From Acidimicrobiales bacterium (lineage in GTDB: Bacteria > Actinomycetota > Acidimicrobiia > Acidimicrobiales > Aldehydirespiratoraceae): 64,000 nucleotides of DNA. Position 1 is the first letter of the stretch, and each line of letters begins with the position of its first letter. Shown in pieces: positions 32,199-41,450 of the stretch. The stretch spans positions 1 through 64,000 of the forward strand of contig JAJCXX010000006.1 in the NCBI GenBank assembly GCA_029263195.1, read 5' to 3'. The notes under the pieces were generated by a model. It had not been told where the DNA came from. It saw nothing but the letters and a program-made list of their open reading frames with translations, and ran no database searches. A program made the translations under genes and the position numbers.

Positions 32199-34921
32199 GC
32201 AGCACCTCCAGGACCAACCTGAGCGTCAACCACCGGCACGTCGAGATCAGCTCCGCCCCCATGACCCGGCTGAGCGAGGTGCTGCGTGAAGAACTCGGGC
32301 TCACCGGCACCAAGGTCGGCTGCGATGCCGGAGACTGCGGTGCCTGCACGGTTCTGATCGATGGCGATCCCGTGTGCGCCTGCCTCACCCCGGTCGGTCG
32401 ACTCGAAGGCCGAACAATCGAGACGGTCGAGTCGCTCACCGAGACCACCGAAGGCCGGGCCCTGCAGGCATCGTTTCTTCGTCATGGTTCGACACAATGC
32501 GGGTTCTGCACCCCGGGCATGTTGATGGCGAGCAGCGCCCTGCTCACCGAGACACCATCCCCCACGCCCAATCAGATCAGCGACGCGCTGAGCGGTGTGC
32601 TGTGCCGATGCACCGGATACCGCCAGATCATCGCCGGGGTCGCCGACGCCCGCCGCCTCGAACCCGACGACCCCTCCGAACCTTCGGTGGGAAAGGCCGT
32701 CGGCGCTCGGGTCCCGCGGGTCGATGGCGCTGCCAAGATGAACGGAACCGACTGCTTCGGGGACGACGACGCTCCGGCGGATGCCTTGGTCGTATCGGTG
32801 ATTCGATCACCCCATCACTCAGCCAAGTTCGTCATCGGCGACACCGACGCCTACCTATCGGGTCTTCCGGGAGCCATTGCGGTGATCACCGCAGCCGACG
32901 TTCCCGGCCGGAACTGTTTCGGTGTCATTCCACCGATGGCCGACCAGCCGGTTCTCGCCGAGACCCAGGTCCGGTTCGTTGGTGAAGCGGTCGCGGCGGT
33001 CGTGGCCGAAGCAGGCACCTTCATCGATCCGAGCCGATTCCCGATCTCGTGGGATCCCGTCGCCGCGATGATGGAGCCCGCCGAGAGTTCGGCTCCCGAA
33101 GCCCGGCTGATCCACCCCGATCGACCCGACAACATCCTGATCCGTGGCCGGGTTGCCAGAGGCGACATCGACTCCGCGCAACGCGACGCGGTGGCCTCGG
33201 TGAATGGCGAATTCCAGACTGCGTTCGTGGAGCACGCGTACATCGAACCCGAAGCAGGATGGGCCGAAGTCGACGGAGACCTGGTCGTGATCCACGCCAC
33301 CACCCAGGCCCCCTACATGGATCGCTCGGACACCGCCCTGATCCTCGGCATCGACCCCGAACGGGTCGTGATCAGGCCCACGTCCTGCGGTGGCGGCTTC
33401 GGCGGCAAGCTCGATGTTTCGATTCAGCCCATCCTCGCGGTGGCGGCCACGCTGGTCGACCGGCCCGTCCGAATCACCTACAGCCGCCCCGAGTCGATGG
33501 CCTCCACCACCAAGCGACACCCGGCCTCGATTTCGGCACGGCTCTCCGTCGGAGGCGACGATCGCCTGTCGCTCGACTTCGAGGGGACCTTCAATACCGG
33601 CGCCTACGCATCGTGGGGACCCACCGTCGCCAACCGGGTCCCGATCCACGCCAGTGGTCCCTACCGATACGCCGCCTACCGGGCGCTCACCACGGCCGTG
33701 CACACCAACTGCGTCCCATCGGGGGCGTTCCGAGGGTTCGGAGTGCCCCAGGCAGCCATTGCCCAGGAATGCCTCCTCGATGAGCTGGCCCAGCACTTGG
33801 GCGTCGATCCGCTCGAACTCCGACTCTCTCACGCGCTGAGGGCGGGAGATCCGACGGTCACCGGCCAGGTCTTCGAATCGGGCGTCGGATACGTCGAGTG
33901 CCTCGAAGCCCTCCGGCAGCCCCGGCTCGACGCTCTCCAACGCGCCGCCGACTTCAACAGGCACGGCGGAACCAGGCGAGCCGGCGTCGGATTGGCGGGC
34001 GCGTGGTATGGCTGCGGCAACACGTCGATGTCGAACCCTTCCACGATCAAGGTCGGCCTCACCGCCGACGGTCGGACGTTGCTGCACCAGGGCGCGGTCG
34101 ACATCGGACAAGGATCCAACACCGTGATGGCGCAGATCTGCGCCGATGCCATGGGACTACCGCTCGCCGACGTCGAGCTCGTCGACGCCGACACCGACCA
34201 CACCCCGGATGCCGGCAAGACCTCGGCGTCGCGCCAGACCTACGTCACCGGCAACGCCACCAACGAGGCGGCGTTGGCGTTGCGAGCTTCGATGGCGGCA
34301 TTGGCCGGCGTCGACAGCAACGCCCACATGGCGATCGAGGGCCCGATTGTCACGATGACGAGTGGCCCCGACCGGGTCCGTCTCGATCTCGGCAAGTTGC
34401 CGACCGACGAAGAGGGATACGTGGCAGTTGGTGTCGGCACCTACGACCCACCAACCACTCCTCTCGACGAGAACGGCCAGGGAAATCCCTATGCGGTCTT
34501 CGGGTTCGGCGCCCAGGTGGTCGAGCTCGATGTCGACACCGACACCGGCGTCATCACCCTGCATTCGATCGACGCCGCCTACGACGTCGGCCGAGCCATC
34601 AACCCGGGCCTGGTCGAGGGACAAATCATCGGAGGCATCGCCCAAGGCATCGGGCTGGCGCTGATGGAGGAATACCTGCCCGGACGAAACAACAACCTTC
34701 ACGACTACCTCATCCCGACCATCGGCGACGTGCCCGAGATTCGGGTGACCCTGGTGGAATCGGGCGATTCCCTGGGGCCATTCGGGGCCAAGGGAGTGGG
34801 CGAGCACTCACTGCTGCCGACCCCTCCGGCCGTGCTCAACGCCCTTCGTGACGCCATCGGCAAGCCGGTCCGGCGGGTTCCGGCCACCCCAGAGCGCGTC
34901 CTGGAGGTGATCAACGAATGA
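32195..34921 (+). CDS. Fused 2Fe-2S and molybdopterin subunit of a nicotinate-type hydroxylase
   Basis: 908 residues starting at GTG 32195. The first ~150 residues are a small subunit: plant-type 2Fe-2S Cys43/48/51/63 and a second cluster with Cys102/105/137/139 ([15 protein letters not shown]). From ~165 on is the molybdopterin-binding catalytic subunit, with [10 protein letters not shown], a substrate-channel block near [21 protein letters not shown] and the active-site Glu in GAKGVGEHS. Canonical enzymes keep these as separate chains; this fusion resembles some bacterial nicotinate and aldehyde hydroxylases. Water supplies the oxygen inserted at C6 of nicotinate. The gene overlaps the start of the next by 4 bases (ATGA). 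Confidence 0.87.
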   Translation: MSSTSRTNLSVNHRHVEISSAPMTRLSEVLREELGLTGTKVGCDAGDCGACTVLIDGDPVCACLTPVGRLEGRTIETVESLTETTEGRALQASFLRHGSTQCGFCTPGMLMASSALLTETPSPTPNQISDALSGVLCRCTGYRQIIAGVADARRLEPDDPSEPSVGKAVGARVPRVDGAAKMNGTDCFGDDDAPADALVVSVIRSPHHSAKFVIGDTDAYLSGLPGAIAVITAADVPGRNCFGVIPPMADQPVLAETQVRFVGEAVAAVVAEAGTFIDPSRFPISWDPVAAMMEPAESSAPEARLIHPDRPDNILIRGRVARGDIDSAQRDAVASVNGEFQTAFVEHAYIEPEAGWAEVDGDLVVIHATTQAPYMDRSDTALILGIDPERVVIRPTSCGGGFGGKLDVSIQPILAVAATLVDRPVRITYSRPESMASTTKRHPASISARLSVGGDDRLSLDFEGTFNTGAYASWGPTVANRVPIHASGPYRYAAYRALTTAVHTNCVPSGAFRGFGVPQAAIAQECLLDELAQHLGVDPLELRLSHALRAGDPTVTGQVFESGVGYVECLEALRQPRLDALQRAADFNRHGGTRRAGVGLAGAWYGCGNTSMSNPSTIKVGLTADGRTLLHQGAVDIGQGSNTVMAQICADAMGLPLADVELVDADTDHTPDAGKTSASRQTYVTGNATNEAALALRASMAALAGVDSNAHMAIEGPIVTMTSGPDRVRLDLGKLPTDEEGYVAVGVGTYDPPTTPLDENGQGNPYAVFGFGAQVVELDVDTDTGVITLHSIDAAYDVGRAINPGLVEGQIIGGIAQGIGLALMEEYLPGRNNNLHDYLIPTIGDVPEIRVTLVESGDSLGPFGAKGVGEHSLLPTPPAVLNALRDAIGKPVRRVPATPERVLEVINE

Positions 34922-36423
34922 ATGTTGATCCCCTGGAGGGCACCGCCCCGACCGACGACAACGATGGCAACGACAAGATCCGCTGTGATGCCTGCCCCAT
35001 TCGGTGTTTCATCAAGTTGGACCGCACCGGCTCATGTGATCGCTACGGAAACGTCGCGGGGGTACTCACACGTTTGGACCCGGTAACGGTGCTGCAGCGC
35101 TACCACGATGCCGACAAGCCGGTGGTGCCGTTCCTGACGGTGGCCGAGGAATGGACGGGCGATCTCGTGCGTAGCGGCGATGTGTATCTCACCGGCACCG
35201 GAGCCGGAACCACATATCCCGACTACAAGCCGGCGCCGTTCATCGTCTCGCAGCCCGTCGACGGCATCGACATGGTCACCGTCGTCACCGAGGGGATCTT
35301 CTCCTACTGCGGCGTGAAGGTGAAGATCGATACCGACCGCCACATCGGATCGGAGCGGGCCACGGTGTCGGCCGAGGGAGAGGTGATCGGTCACGTCACC
35401 ACCGCCGAATACGGATCCCAGATGTTGTCGCTGGGCGGGGTCAATCACTTCACCGGCAACGGGCGCCCGGCCGGGCTGGCCACGATGCGGGCACTGCTCG
35501 AGCTGTGTGCGGGCGCCCCGGTCGAGGTAGCGGTCGAGGGAGGCACCGACCTGATTCTTCAAGCCGGCGTGGCGCCGGTGGTCAACGGTGAGATCGACGA
35601 GCGGATGCGGGTCGGGTGTGGGTCGGCCGCCATTGGAATGTTCGCCGGGCAGTGGGCGCCCCACGTCGACGAGGTCGTGGTGGTCGACGACCACATCACC
35701 GGTGTGCTCACCGAACACCAAGCCGGCGTGGTACTCGGCGTGGCGCCGAGCGGAATCCAACTTCGAGGCCGCAAGTCGACGCCGGGAAGGTACTTCGAGG
35801 TGGCCTCACCGGGCGGGGGATGGGGCGGAACCGACATCGACGATCCGCTCGAGATAATCGAGGGATTCAAACCGACGGTCGCCAAGCCCGGGCAGACCTT
35901 GCTGATGGTCAGCACGACAGGCACCGACTACGCCTACTACGTGCTCGACGACGATCTCCGACCACAACCGGCCGCTCTGCCCGATGCTCTGCGCGAGTCC
36001 GTCGACCGAGTTCGGGGAAACTGTGAGCCGACCCTGACCTCGGTGCTGTTCATGGCCGGCGCCGGAGGGTCGCTGCGGGCGGGAGTCACCGCCGATCCGG
36101 TGCAGCTGACCAGATCCGTCAGGTCGGGCCAAACCACCCTCACCTGCGGCGGCGCCCCCACCTTTGTCTGGCCGGGCGGTGGCATCACGTTCATGGTCGA
36201 CGTCAGCCGCATGCCACCGAATTCGTTCGGCCACGTACCCACCCCGGCGCTCGTTGCCCCACTCGAATTCACCATGCCGGCCGCGACCTTTCGTGATCTC
36301 GGTGGTCACACCGGGTCGGTGGTGTCGATCGGCGATGCCCTGAACGACGTGCCTACACGCATCGTCGAGGCGGCGGCACAGAATCCGTGGCCGCACGACG
36401 CGCCCACTGCCGGCCATGCCTGA
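34918..36423 (+). CDS. 6-hydroxynicotinate-reductase-like iron-sulfur protein
   Basis: 501 residues. The N-terminus [11 protein letters not shown] plus a fourth Cys in GSCDRYGN (Cys23, 26, 30, 40) forms a [4Fe-4S] motif. The remainder has Gly-rich segments ([45 protein letters not shown]) that I associate with the large 6-hydroxynicotinate reductase family first described in Eubacterium barkeri. That enzyme uses reduced ferredoxin to make 1,4,5,6-tetrahydro-6-oxonicotinate. It sits between the hydroxylase that makes 6-hydroxynicotinate and genes for a UPF0280 protein and regulator, and an enamidase is divergent. Assignment is from memory of the family plus context. It is cytoplasmic. Confidence 0.78.
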   Translation: MNVDPLEGTAPTDDNDGNDKIRCDACPIRCFIKLDRTGSCDRYGNVAGVLTRLDPVTVLQRYHDADKPVVPFLTVAEEWTGDLVRSGDVYLTGTGAGTTYPDYKPAPFIVSQPVDGIDMVTVVTEGIFSYCGVKVKIDTDRHIGSERATVSAEGEVIGHVTTAEYGSQMLSLGGVNHFTGNGRPAGLATMRALLELCAGAPVEVAVEGGTDLILQAGVAPVVNGEIDERMRVGCGSAAIGMFAGQWAPHVDEVVVVDDHITGVLTEHQAGVVLGVAPSGIQLRGRKSTPGRYFEVASPGGGWGGTDIDDPLEIIEGFKPTVAKPGQTLLMVSTTGTDYAYYVLDDDLRPQPAALPDALRESVDRVRGNCEPTLTSVLFMAGAGGSLRAGVTADPVQLTRSVRSGQTTLTCGGAPTFVWPGGGITFMVDVSRMPPNSFGHVPTPALVAPLEFTMPAATFRDLGGHTGSVVSIGDALNDVPTRIVEAAAQNPWPHDAPTAGHA

Positions 36424-37282
36424 TCTCGGCCCGATTGTGGCCCAGCGCGCCAACGGCGAGACCCTGCACCTACAGCACGGCCCCATTGATCTGATCATCG
36501 AATGCGACGGTGCCCCCGACGACTGCGCCGCGGCCCGACATGCGGCGGTCCAACGTTTCGACGGACTTCTCGATCAGCTCGTCGATGAAATCGACCTCCT
36601 CCGTACCCCACTCGGCTCGGAGTCGCTTCCATCGCCGACGGGTCCGGTTGCGGATCGCATGGTGAGGGCGGCCGCCCGGCACTGCCGCAGCACGACTCTC
36701 ACGCCCATGGCGGCGGTGGCCGGAGCAGTAGCCGACGAGATAGCCGCCGCAATGTCCAACGCTGCTCAACTCGATCGATGGATGGTCAACAACGGCGGCG
36801 ACATCTCCTTTGGACTCGGCCCGGGCCGGGACTACCGGATCGGCCTCGTGGTCGACCCCCGCCGGGGCTCGGTCGAGTATCCAGTGGTCGTTGACGCCGC
36901 TAGTGGGATCGGTGGAGTCGCCACCAGCGGTCGACACGGTCGGAGCTTCTCCTTGGGCATCGCCGACTCAGTCACCGCATTCGCGGCGACCTCCGCCGCT
37001 GCTGATGTCGCCGCCACGGTCATCGCCAATCACGTTGACATCGGGCCTCACCCCGAGATCACACGCCAACCGGCCAAGGATCTCGAGCCGGACAGCGACC
37101 TGGCCGACCGCTTGGTCACAACGGATGTCGGCATCCTGACCACCGATGAGGTTCGATCGGCGCTCGCCAACGGACTCCGCTGCGCCGAGCAGTGCGTCGA
37201 CGACGGGCTCATCACGGGAGCGGTCCTGCATCTCGCCGGCGTGGGTGCGGCAACTACCACCTCACAGGCGATGCTGCCATGA
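36416..37282 (+). CDS. UPF0280 (ApbE-like) protein of the nicotinate operon
   Basis: 288 residues. GETLHLQHGPIDLIIECDG, AAVAGAVADEIAAAM, WMVNNGGDISFGL and VATSGRHGRSFSLGIADSVT are the signature blocks of UPF0280, a family distantly related to ApbE FAD-transferases. ApbE attaches FMN to flavoproteins; whether this branch flavinylates the Fe-S reductase or acts on a pathway intermediate is unknown. ATG 36416 overlaps the preceding gene by 8 bases, and its stop overlaps the regulator's start (ATGA), so the whole set is one operon. Confidence 0.8.
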   Translation: MPDLGPIVAQRANGETLHLQHGPIDLIIECDGAPDDCAAARHAAVQRFDGLLDQLVDEIDLLRTPLGSESLPSPTGPVADRMVRAAARHCRSTTLTPMAAVAGAVADEIAAAMSNAAQLDRWMVNNGGDISFGLGPGRDYRIGLVVDPRRGSVEYPVVVDAASGIGGVATSGRHGRSFSLGIADSVTAFAATSAAADVAATVIANHVDIGPHPEITRQPAKDLEPDSDLADRLVTTDVGILTTDEVRSALANGLRCAEQCVDDGLITGAVLHLAGVGAATTTSQAMLP

Positions 37283-37704
37283 CCGAGAACAGTCCCTACG
37301 TGCTCGAAGAGCAAGTCGGGTTTCTGCTCCGAAAAGCCAATCAGCGACATCGTCTGATCTTCAGCACCGAGGTTGCCAACGAAATTGCGCCGGCCCAGTT
37401 CTCGGCGCTCGCGAAGCTCCACGAGATCGGACCGGTGTCGCAGAACCAGTTGGGACGCATGATCGCGCTGGATTCCGCCACCATCAAAGGGGTGGTCGAG
37501 CGGTTGGTCGCCAGTGGCTACGTGAGCAGCCAACGATCGCCCGACGACGCCCGACTCCGGATCATCGAGTTGACCGCCGAAGGCAGACGGGCCATCGAAC
37601 GTTTGCTACCGGTTGCGCAGCTCATCACCCAGATGACGCTCGATCCGCTCAACGAACGCGAAGTTGCGACGCTGACCAGGCTTCTCGCCAAGATCACCCT
37701 CTGA
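37279..37704 (+). CDS. MarR-family regulator, NicR/BpsR-like
   Basis: 141 residues from ATG 37279 (ATGA overlap with the preceding stop). YVLEEQVGFLLRKANQRH at the N-terminus and SQNQLGRMIALDSATIKGVVERL in the winged helix closely resemble NicR and BpsR, the MarR repressors of nicotinate degradation in Pseudomonas and Bordetella that respond to 6-hydroxynicotinate. Being last in the hydroxylase/reductase operon, it is well placed for feedback control of the divergent promoters at 31.2-31.4 kb. The ligand is inferred, not shown. Confidence 0.8.
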   Translation: MTENSPYVLEEQVGFLLRKANQRHRLIFSTEVANEIAPAQFSALAKLHEIGPVSQNQLGRMIALDSATIKGVVERLVASGYVSSQRSPDDARLRIIELTAEGRRAIERLLPVAQLITQMTLDPLNEREVATLTRLLAKITL

Positions 37705-37716
37705 TCATCGTCGGGC

Positions 37717-38304
37717 CTATCGCAGGCCGTCCTCGCCCAACATGTCGTCGATGGTGAGCCCTCCGACCCGCGGGTGGGGACGGCCCCCGTCGGTGACCGC
37801 GACCGCCAGAATGATCTCATCGGCCGAGGGCCCGTCGGGCACGCGCAGCTCGACCGCATCGAAGTGACTTCGCACGAAAGCGGCGTTGCGGTGATGAAGC
37901 GGAATGTCGAGCGTGCAACCGGGGCCGCCCATCTTCTTTGAGGACGGAATGATCGACTTACCGCCGCCGCAGGCTTTGCGCAGTGGAGCGCCAAGGGCCG
38001 GATGCATCAGAGCCGCGGCATGCTCCAACTCACCGCTGGTGCCCACGATCACTCCCTTGCCGTAGCTGTGCACCTCCTTGCCTTCGAGTTGGGCGACGGC
38101 CCGGCCCGCCAGCTCCGCCGCCAGCCATTTGCTGGCCTCGATCAACGGTTCGAGATCGTCGACGTATCGACCGGCGAACGGATTGGTGAGTACTGCTGCG
38201 GCAACCACTCGTCGCACCGGTTGGGCAAGCTCACGTCCGATCTCGAAACGCATGTCCTGCACCGTCACCTGGGTTCTACGTACGACGATCTCGATGTCAG
38301 CCAC
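37717..38304 (-). CDS. Amino-acid-synthesis family protein (PF06684-like)
   Basis: 195 residues. VVRRTQVTVQDMRFEIG, GKEVHSYGKGVIVGTSGELEHAAALMHP (key blocks SYGKGVIVGTSGELEH and ALGAPLRKACGGGKS), and IPLHHRNAAFVRSHFD match the family called amino acid synthesis protein. Members are strongly conserved but have no established reaction, and are often beside amidohydrolases. It is convergent with the NicR-like gene and divergent from nicotinamidase, so it may take part in the same nicotinamide/nicotinate metabolism. Confidence 0.78.
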   Translation of the reverse strand: MADIEIVVRRTQVTVQDMRFEIGRELAQPVRRVVAAAVLTNPFAGRYVDDLEPLIEASKWLAAELAGRAVAQLEGKEVHSYGKGVIVGTSGELEHAAALMHPALGAPLRKACGGGKSIIPSSKKMGGPGCTLDIPLHHRNAAFVRSHFDAVELRVPDGPSADEIILAVAVTDGGRPHPRVGGLTIDDMLGEDGLR

Positions 38305-38415
38305 TGGTTCACTCCCGATGGTTCGCTGCAGTCACTCAAAGCCCAGCGATTCCGACGATAGCTCAGGCCGAGGATGTGCGACCATGGGGTCAATCCCGTC
38401 TCCCGAGAGGTATCC

Positions 38416-38991
38416 ATGATCCGAGCACTCATCGTTGTCGACGTACAGGGCGACTTCTGCGAAGGCGGATCAATGGGAGTTGACGGGGGCGCGATGGTGG
38501 CCGAACGGATCTCGGCTCACATCCGGGATCAAGCCCACGACTACGCCACCATCGTTGCCACACGCGACTGGCACATCGATCCCGGCGATCACTTCGCCGA
38601 CGGCGAACCGAACTTCGAGACGACCTGGCCCGCCCACTGTGTGGCGGGAAGTCCCGGGGCAGAGTTCCATCCCGGCGTCGACACCCATGTCGACTTCTCC
38701 CATGTCGTCGACGCGATCTTCTCGAAAGGCCAGTTCAGCGCGGCCTACAGCGGATTCGAAGGAACCGAGCCGGACGGGGGAACCCTCGATGACCACCTCC
38801 GTTCCCACGATGTCGGCTCGGTCGATGTGGTCGGGATTGCCACCGACTACTGCGACAAGGCAACCGCGACCGACGCGCGCGAACTGGGTTACAAGGTGCG
38901 ACTGCTCACCGACATGTGCGTCGGGGTAGCTCCCGACACCACCGCGCAGGCGCTCGACGACATGCGGGCCGAGGGCATAGAGACCATCTGA
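38416..38991 (+). CDS. pncA: Nicotinamidase (isochorismatase-fold cysteine hydrolase)
   Basis: 191 residues from ATG 38416, preceded by GAGAGG. The catalytic triad is visible: Asp9 (VVDVQGDF), Lys104 (FSKGQF) and Cys146 (ATDYCDKAT). The metal site Asp51/His53/His59 sits in TRDWHIDPGDHF, as in mycobacterial PncA. It deamidates nicotinamide to nicotinate, for NAD salvage or, in this context, as the feed step of the neighbouring nicotinate catabolic operon. The longer reading from 38374 adds residues with no family match. Confidence 0.92.
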   Translation: MIRALIVVDVQGDFCEGGSMGVDGGAMVAERISAHIRDQAHDYATIVATRDWHIDPGDHFADGEPNFETTWPAHCVAGSPGAEFHPGVDTHVDFSHVVDAIFSKGQFSAAYSGFEGTEPDGGTLDDHLRSHDVGSVDVVGIATDYCDKATATDARELGYKVRLLTDMCVGVAPDTTAQALDDMRAEGIETI

Positions 38992-39057
38992 CGTCGGGCC
39001 GACGGGATTCGGCCCCGGTACGGAGCATCTGCCGGGGTGCCCTGCGACAATGGCTCG

Positions 39058-40239
39058 ATGCCAGACGCGATGGAGCGAAATCTCGATCGCTATCGACACC
39101 TCCAGTGGTCGACCGGTGCGTTGTTCTGGCTCCCCACGTCGGTCCTGTTCTTCATCGATCGTTTCGGCTTGGGGGACGCTCTGCGCCTCCAAGCCGTCTA
39201 CTACCTGGCCGTCGTAGCGTTCGAGGTTCCATCTGGTTGGTTCAGCGACCGGATCGGGCGGGTGGTCACCCTTCGCCTCGCTGCACTGTGGTGGGTGGCG
39301 GCCCACGCGTTCTTCGTGTTCTCCGACGGCTTTGCTGGTGTCGCCACAGCCCAGGTGCTTTTGGCGATGGGATTCGCTTTCACCTCCGGCACGGATGTGA
39401 CACTCCACTACGACTCCCTCGAGGCACTGGGTCGAACGCCAGAATTCGAGGATCGGGAGTCGCGGGTGCGGCGCGATCATCTCGTGTTCACGGCGGTGGC
39501 CACTGTCACGGGCGGCGCGCTCGGTCTGATCGATCTCCGATTGCCCTTCCTGGCTGCACTGGTCGCGTCGGCCATCCAATTCCTGGTGACCCTTCGTTTG
39601 GCCGAGCCTCAGGGAGACCCCCACGCTTCAGGTGTCGGGAGCGAACTGCTGAGGGTTGTCGCCTATCTCCGAAACCGGACGCTGGCTTGGGTGATGGTCT
39701 ACGTGTTGGGCGAGGTGATCACGGTTCACCTGACATCGGAGCTAGCCGCGCCGTATCTCGCCGGTGTCATGGGCGAAGCCCTCGACCAGATCGATCGAAC
39801 TCCGCTCGTCAACGGGCTGCTGGCCGCTCTGATCGCTCTGGTGGCCGCGGCCGCGGTGAGAGGCGTGGGTCGGTTCCGCCGACGTTTCGGTGTCGTGCTC
39901 GTGTTCATGATGGTTGCGGCGATACCGGTGATCACGCTCACGGCCATGGCTTTGGTGACCTCGGCCCTGGTCCTTCCGCTGATCGTTCTGCGCAGCGTGC
40001 AGACTGCGGTGGTGTCCGTGCTCGTTCCAGCAACCGTTGCACCGCGCGTTGACCGTCGGCATCGGGCGACGTTCCTCTCACTCACGAGCCTGGTGGGACG
40101 CCTCGGCTACGGGAGTGTCCTGCTCGCCATCGGGACCGTTGGAGACTTTGGTGAGACCCTGCAGTGGGCGGCTGCCATCGCCGCAGTTGTATTCGTCGTG
40201 GTGGGCGCGACGGGTTGGTTCGTCGACGACGAACCTTGA
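39058..40239 (+). CDS. Major facilitator superfamily transporter
   Basis: About 393 residues with roughly 10-12 hydrophobic helices. The loop motif FSDRIGRVVTLRLAA follows helix 2 (the MFS signature GxLxDRxGRR variant), and a YDSLEALGR stretch follows helix 4. The family spans drug efflux and metabolite transport, so the substrate is unknown. ATG 39058 was preferred to 39037, which adds seven residues without hydrophobicity. It lies 66 bp after nicotinamidase, so it could be co-transcribed and move nicotinamide or a related compound, but the sequence does not show this. Confidence 0.82.
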   Translation: MPDAMERNLDRYRHLQWSTGALFWLPTSVLFFIDRFGLGDALRLQAVYYLAVVAFEVPSGWFSDRIGRVVTLRLAALWWVAAHAFFVFSDGFAGVATAQVLLAMGFAFTSGTDVTLHYDSLEALGRTPEFEDRESRVRRDHLVFTAVATVTGGALGLIDLRLPFLAALVASAIQFLVTLRLAEPQGDPHASGVGSELLRVVAYLRNRTLAWVMVYVLGEVITVHLTSELAAPYLAGVMGEALDQIDRTPLVNGLLAALIALVAAAAVRGVGRFRRRFGVVLVFMMVAAIPVITLTAMALVTSALVLPLIVLRSVQTAVVSVLVPATVAPRVDRRHRATFLSLTSLVGRLGYGSVLLAIGTVGDFGETLQWAAAIAAVVFVVVGATGWFVDDEP

Positions 40240-40242
40240 CCG

Positions 40243-41277
40243 CTACGCCGGCTCTTCGCGGTGCCCGTCCGGGTAGACCGCGAATCGGGCACTGGTAGGG
40301 CCGTGATTGGGGTCGTCCGATGGCCACGGCCAATCTCCGTACCCGGTCTGCCTGTAGTCGAGAAATGCCTGCTCGAGTTGGGCCCGACTGTTCATCACGA
40401 ACGGCCCGACATGGGCGACGGGCTCACCGATCGGTCGGCCCTGAAGCACCAAAATGTGTGCCCCGCCATCGAGACCAGTCAGGGCCACGGGCCAGTCGAC
40501 CTCGACCGATGCCCCGTGTCCGGAGGTGACGATGTCGCCTCCGAGATCTATCCCCTCACCATCGAACACATAGACCGTGCGGTCAGTGCCGGCTGCCGCC
40601 GGTGGAAGTGTCCACTCCGCATGGGGATCCATCTCTATGTGCCAGATGGCGACATCAGAATCGGATCGCGAGGCCCACGACGACGGGGGAGGCGACATCG
40701 GATCGGCCGATCCGATCCGCCCGGCGACGGCGACCACCCGAGTGGACCGCCCATTAGCGTCGTCGAAGGACAACCGATGGATCTGCTCGCTCCAGTGCAT
40801 GTGAAACGACGGCTCGGCCATCTTGTCCTCGCCGGGAAGATTGAGCCAGATCTGGAACAGCTCGACGGGGTTGGGTTGCGACGACTCGACCAGTGGGAAC
40901 ATCTCTGAGTGCTGGATTCCCCGGCCGGCGGTGATCCACTGCACGTCGCCCGGTCCGAATCGGGCGCCGGCGCCCATCGAGTCGGCGTGATCCATGAGGC
41001 CGCTGCGAACGTAGGAGACGGTTTCGAATCCTCGATGGGGATGACGAGGAAATCCGGGCACCGCGGAGCCGTGATACATGCTCCAGCCCGACTTTCCGCT
41101 GAAGTCCTGCCCGATGCTTCGACCGATCAGATCGGCGGTAGGAGCCCCGAGATCGTCGGTGCCTGCGGGGTAGGCGTCGACATGATGCACACAGAAGAGG
41201 AACGGATCGAACGTCCTCCACACGAATTCCAGGTCGAAGACCTCGCCAATTGGGCTGTCTGTCGCTGAGTCTGACAT
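40243..41277 (-). CDS. Pirin-family cupin protein
   Basis: About 344 residues from ATG 41277, placed by an AAGGA site six bases upstream; the in-frame ATG six bases earlier is too close to it. The N-terminal cupin holds the metal site, with PRHPHRGFETVSYV (two His) and GRGIQHSEMF (His, Glu). The C-terminal pirin cupin follows. Pirins may act as quercetinases or as iron-dependent redox sensors. It is monocistronic and divergent from the membrane/hotdog fusion gene. Confidence 0.9.
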   Translation of the reverse strand: MSDSATDSPIGEVFDLEFVWRTFDPFLFCVHHVDAYPAGTDDLGAPTADLIGRSIGQDFSGKSGWSMYHGSAVPGFPRHPHRGFETVSYVRSGLMDHADSMGAGARFGPGDVQWITAGRGIQHSEMFPLVESSQPNPVELFQIWLNLPGEDKMAEPSFHMHWSEQIHRLSFDDANGRSTRVVAVAGRIGSADPMSPPPSSWASRSDSDVAIWHIEMDPHAEWTLPPAAAGTDRTVYVFDGEGIDLGGDIVTSGHGASVEVDWPVALTGLDGGAHILVLQGRPIGEPVAHVGPFVMNSRAQLEQAFLDYRQTGYGDWPWPSDDPNHGPTSARFAVYPDGHREEPA

Positions 41278-41450
41278 GGGCATTCCTTGGTCGTTGGTGC
41301 CGCTGGCCGTTTCGTCGGCACGGTATATGCGATAGCCGCCTTGTGGTTGACGGCCACTGATCGTGCTGGTGCACGACACTCCAAGTAGGTCACGCATGCG
41401 GAATGAGTGGGCCGCCCGACAGGTTGCTGATCAGAGATCAGGAATCCGAT

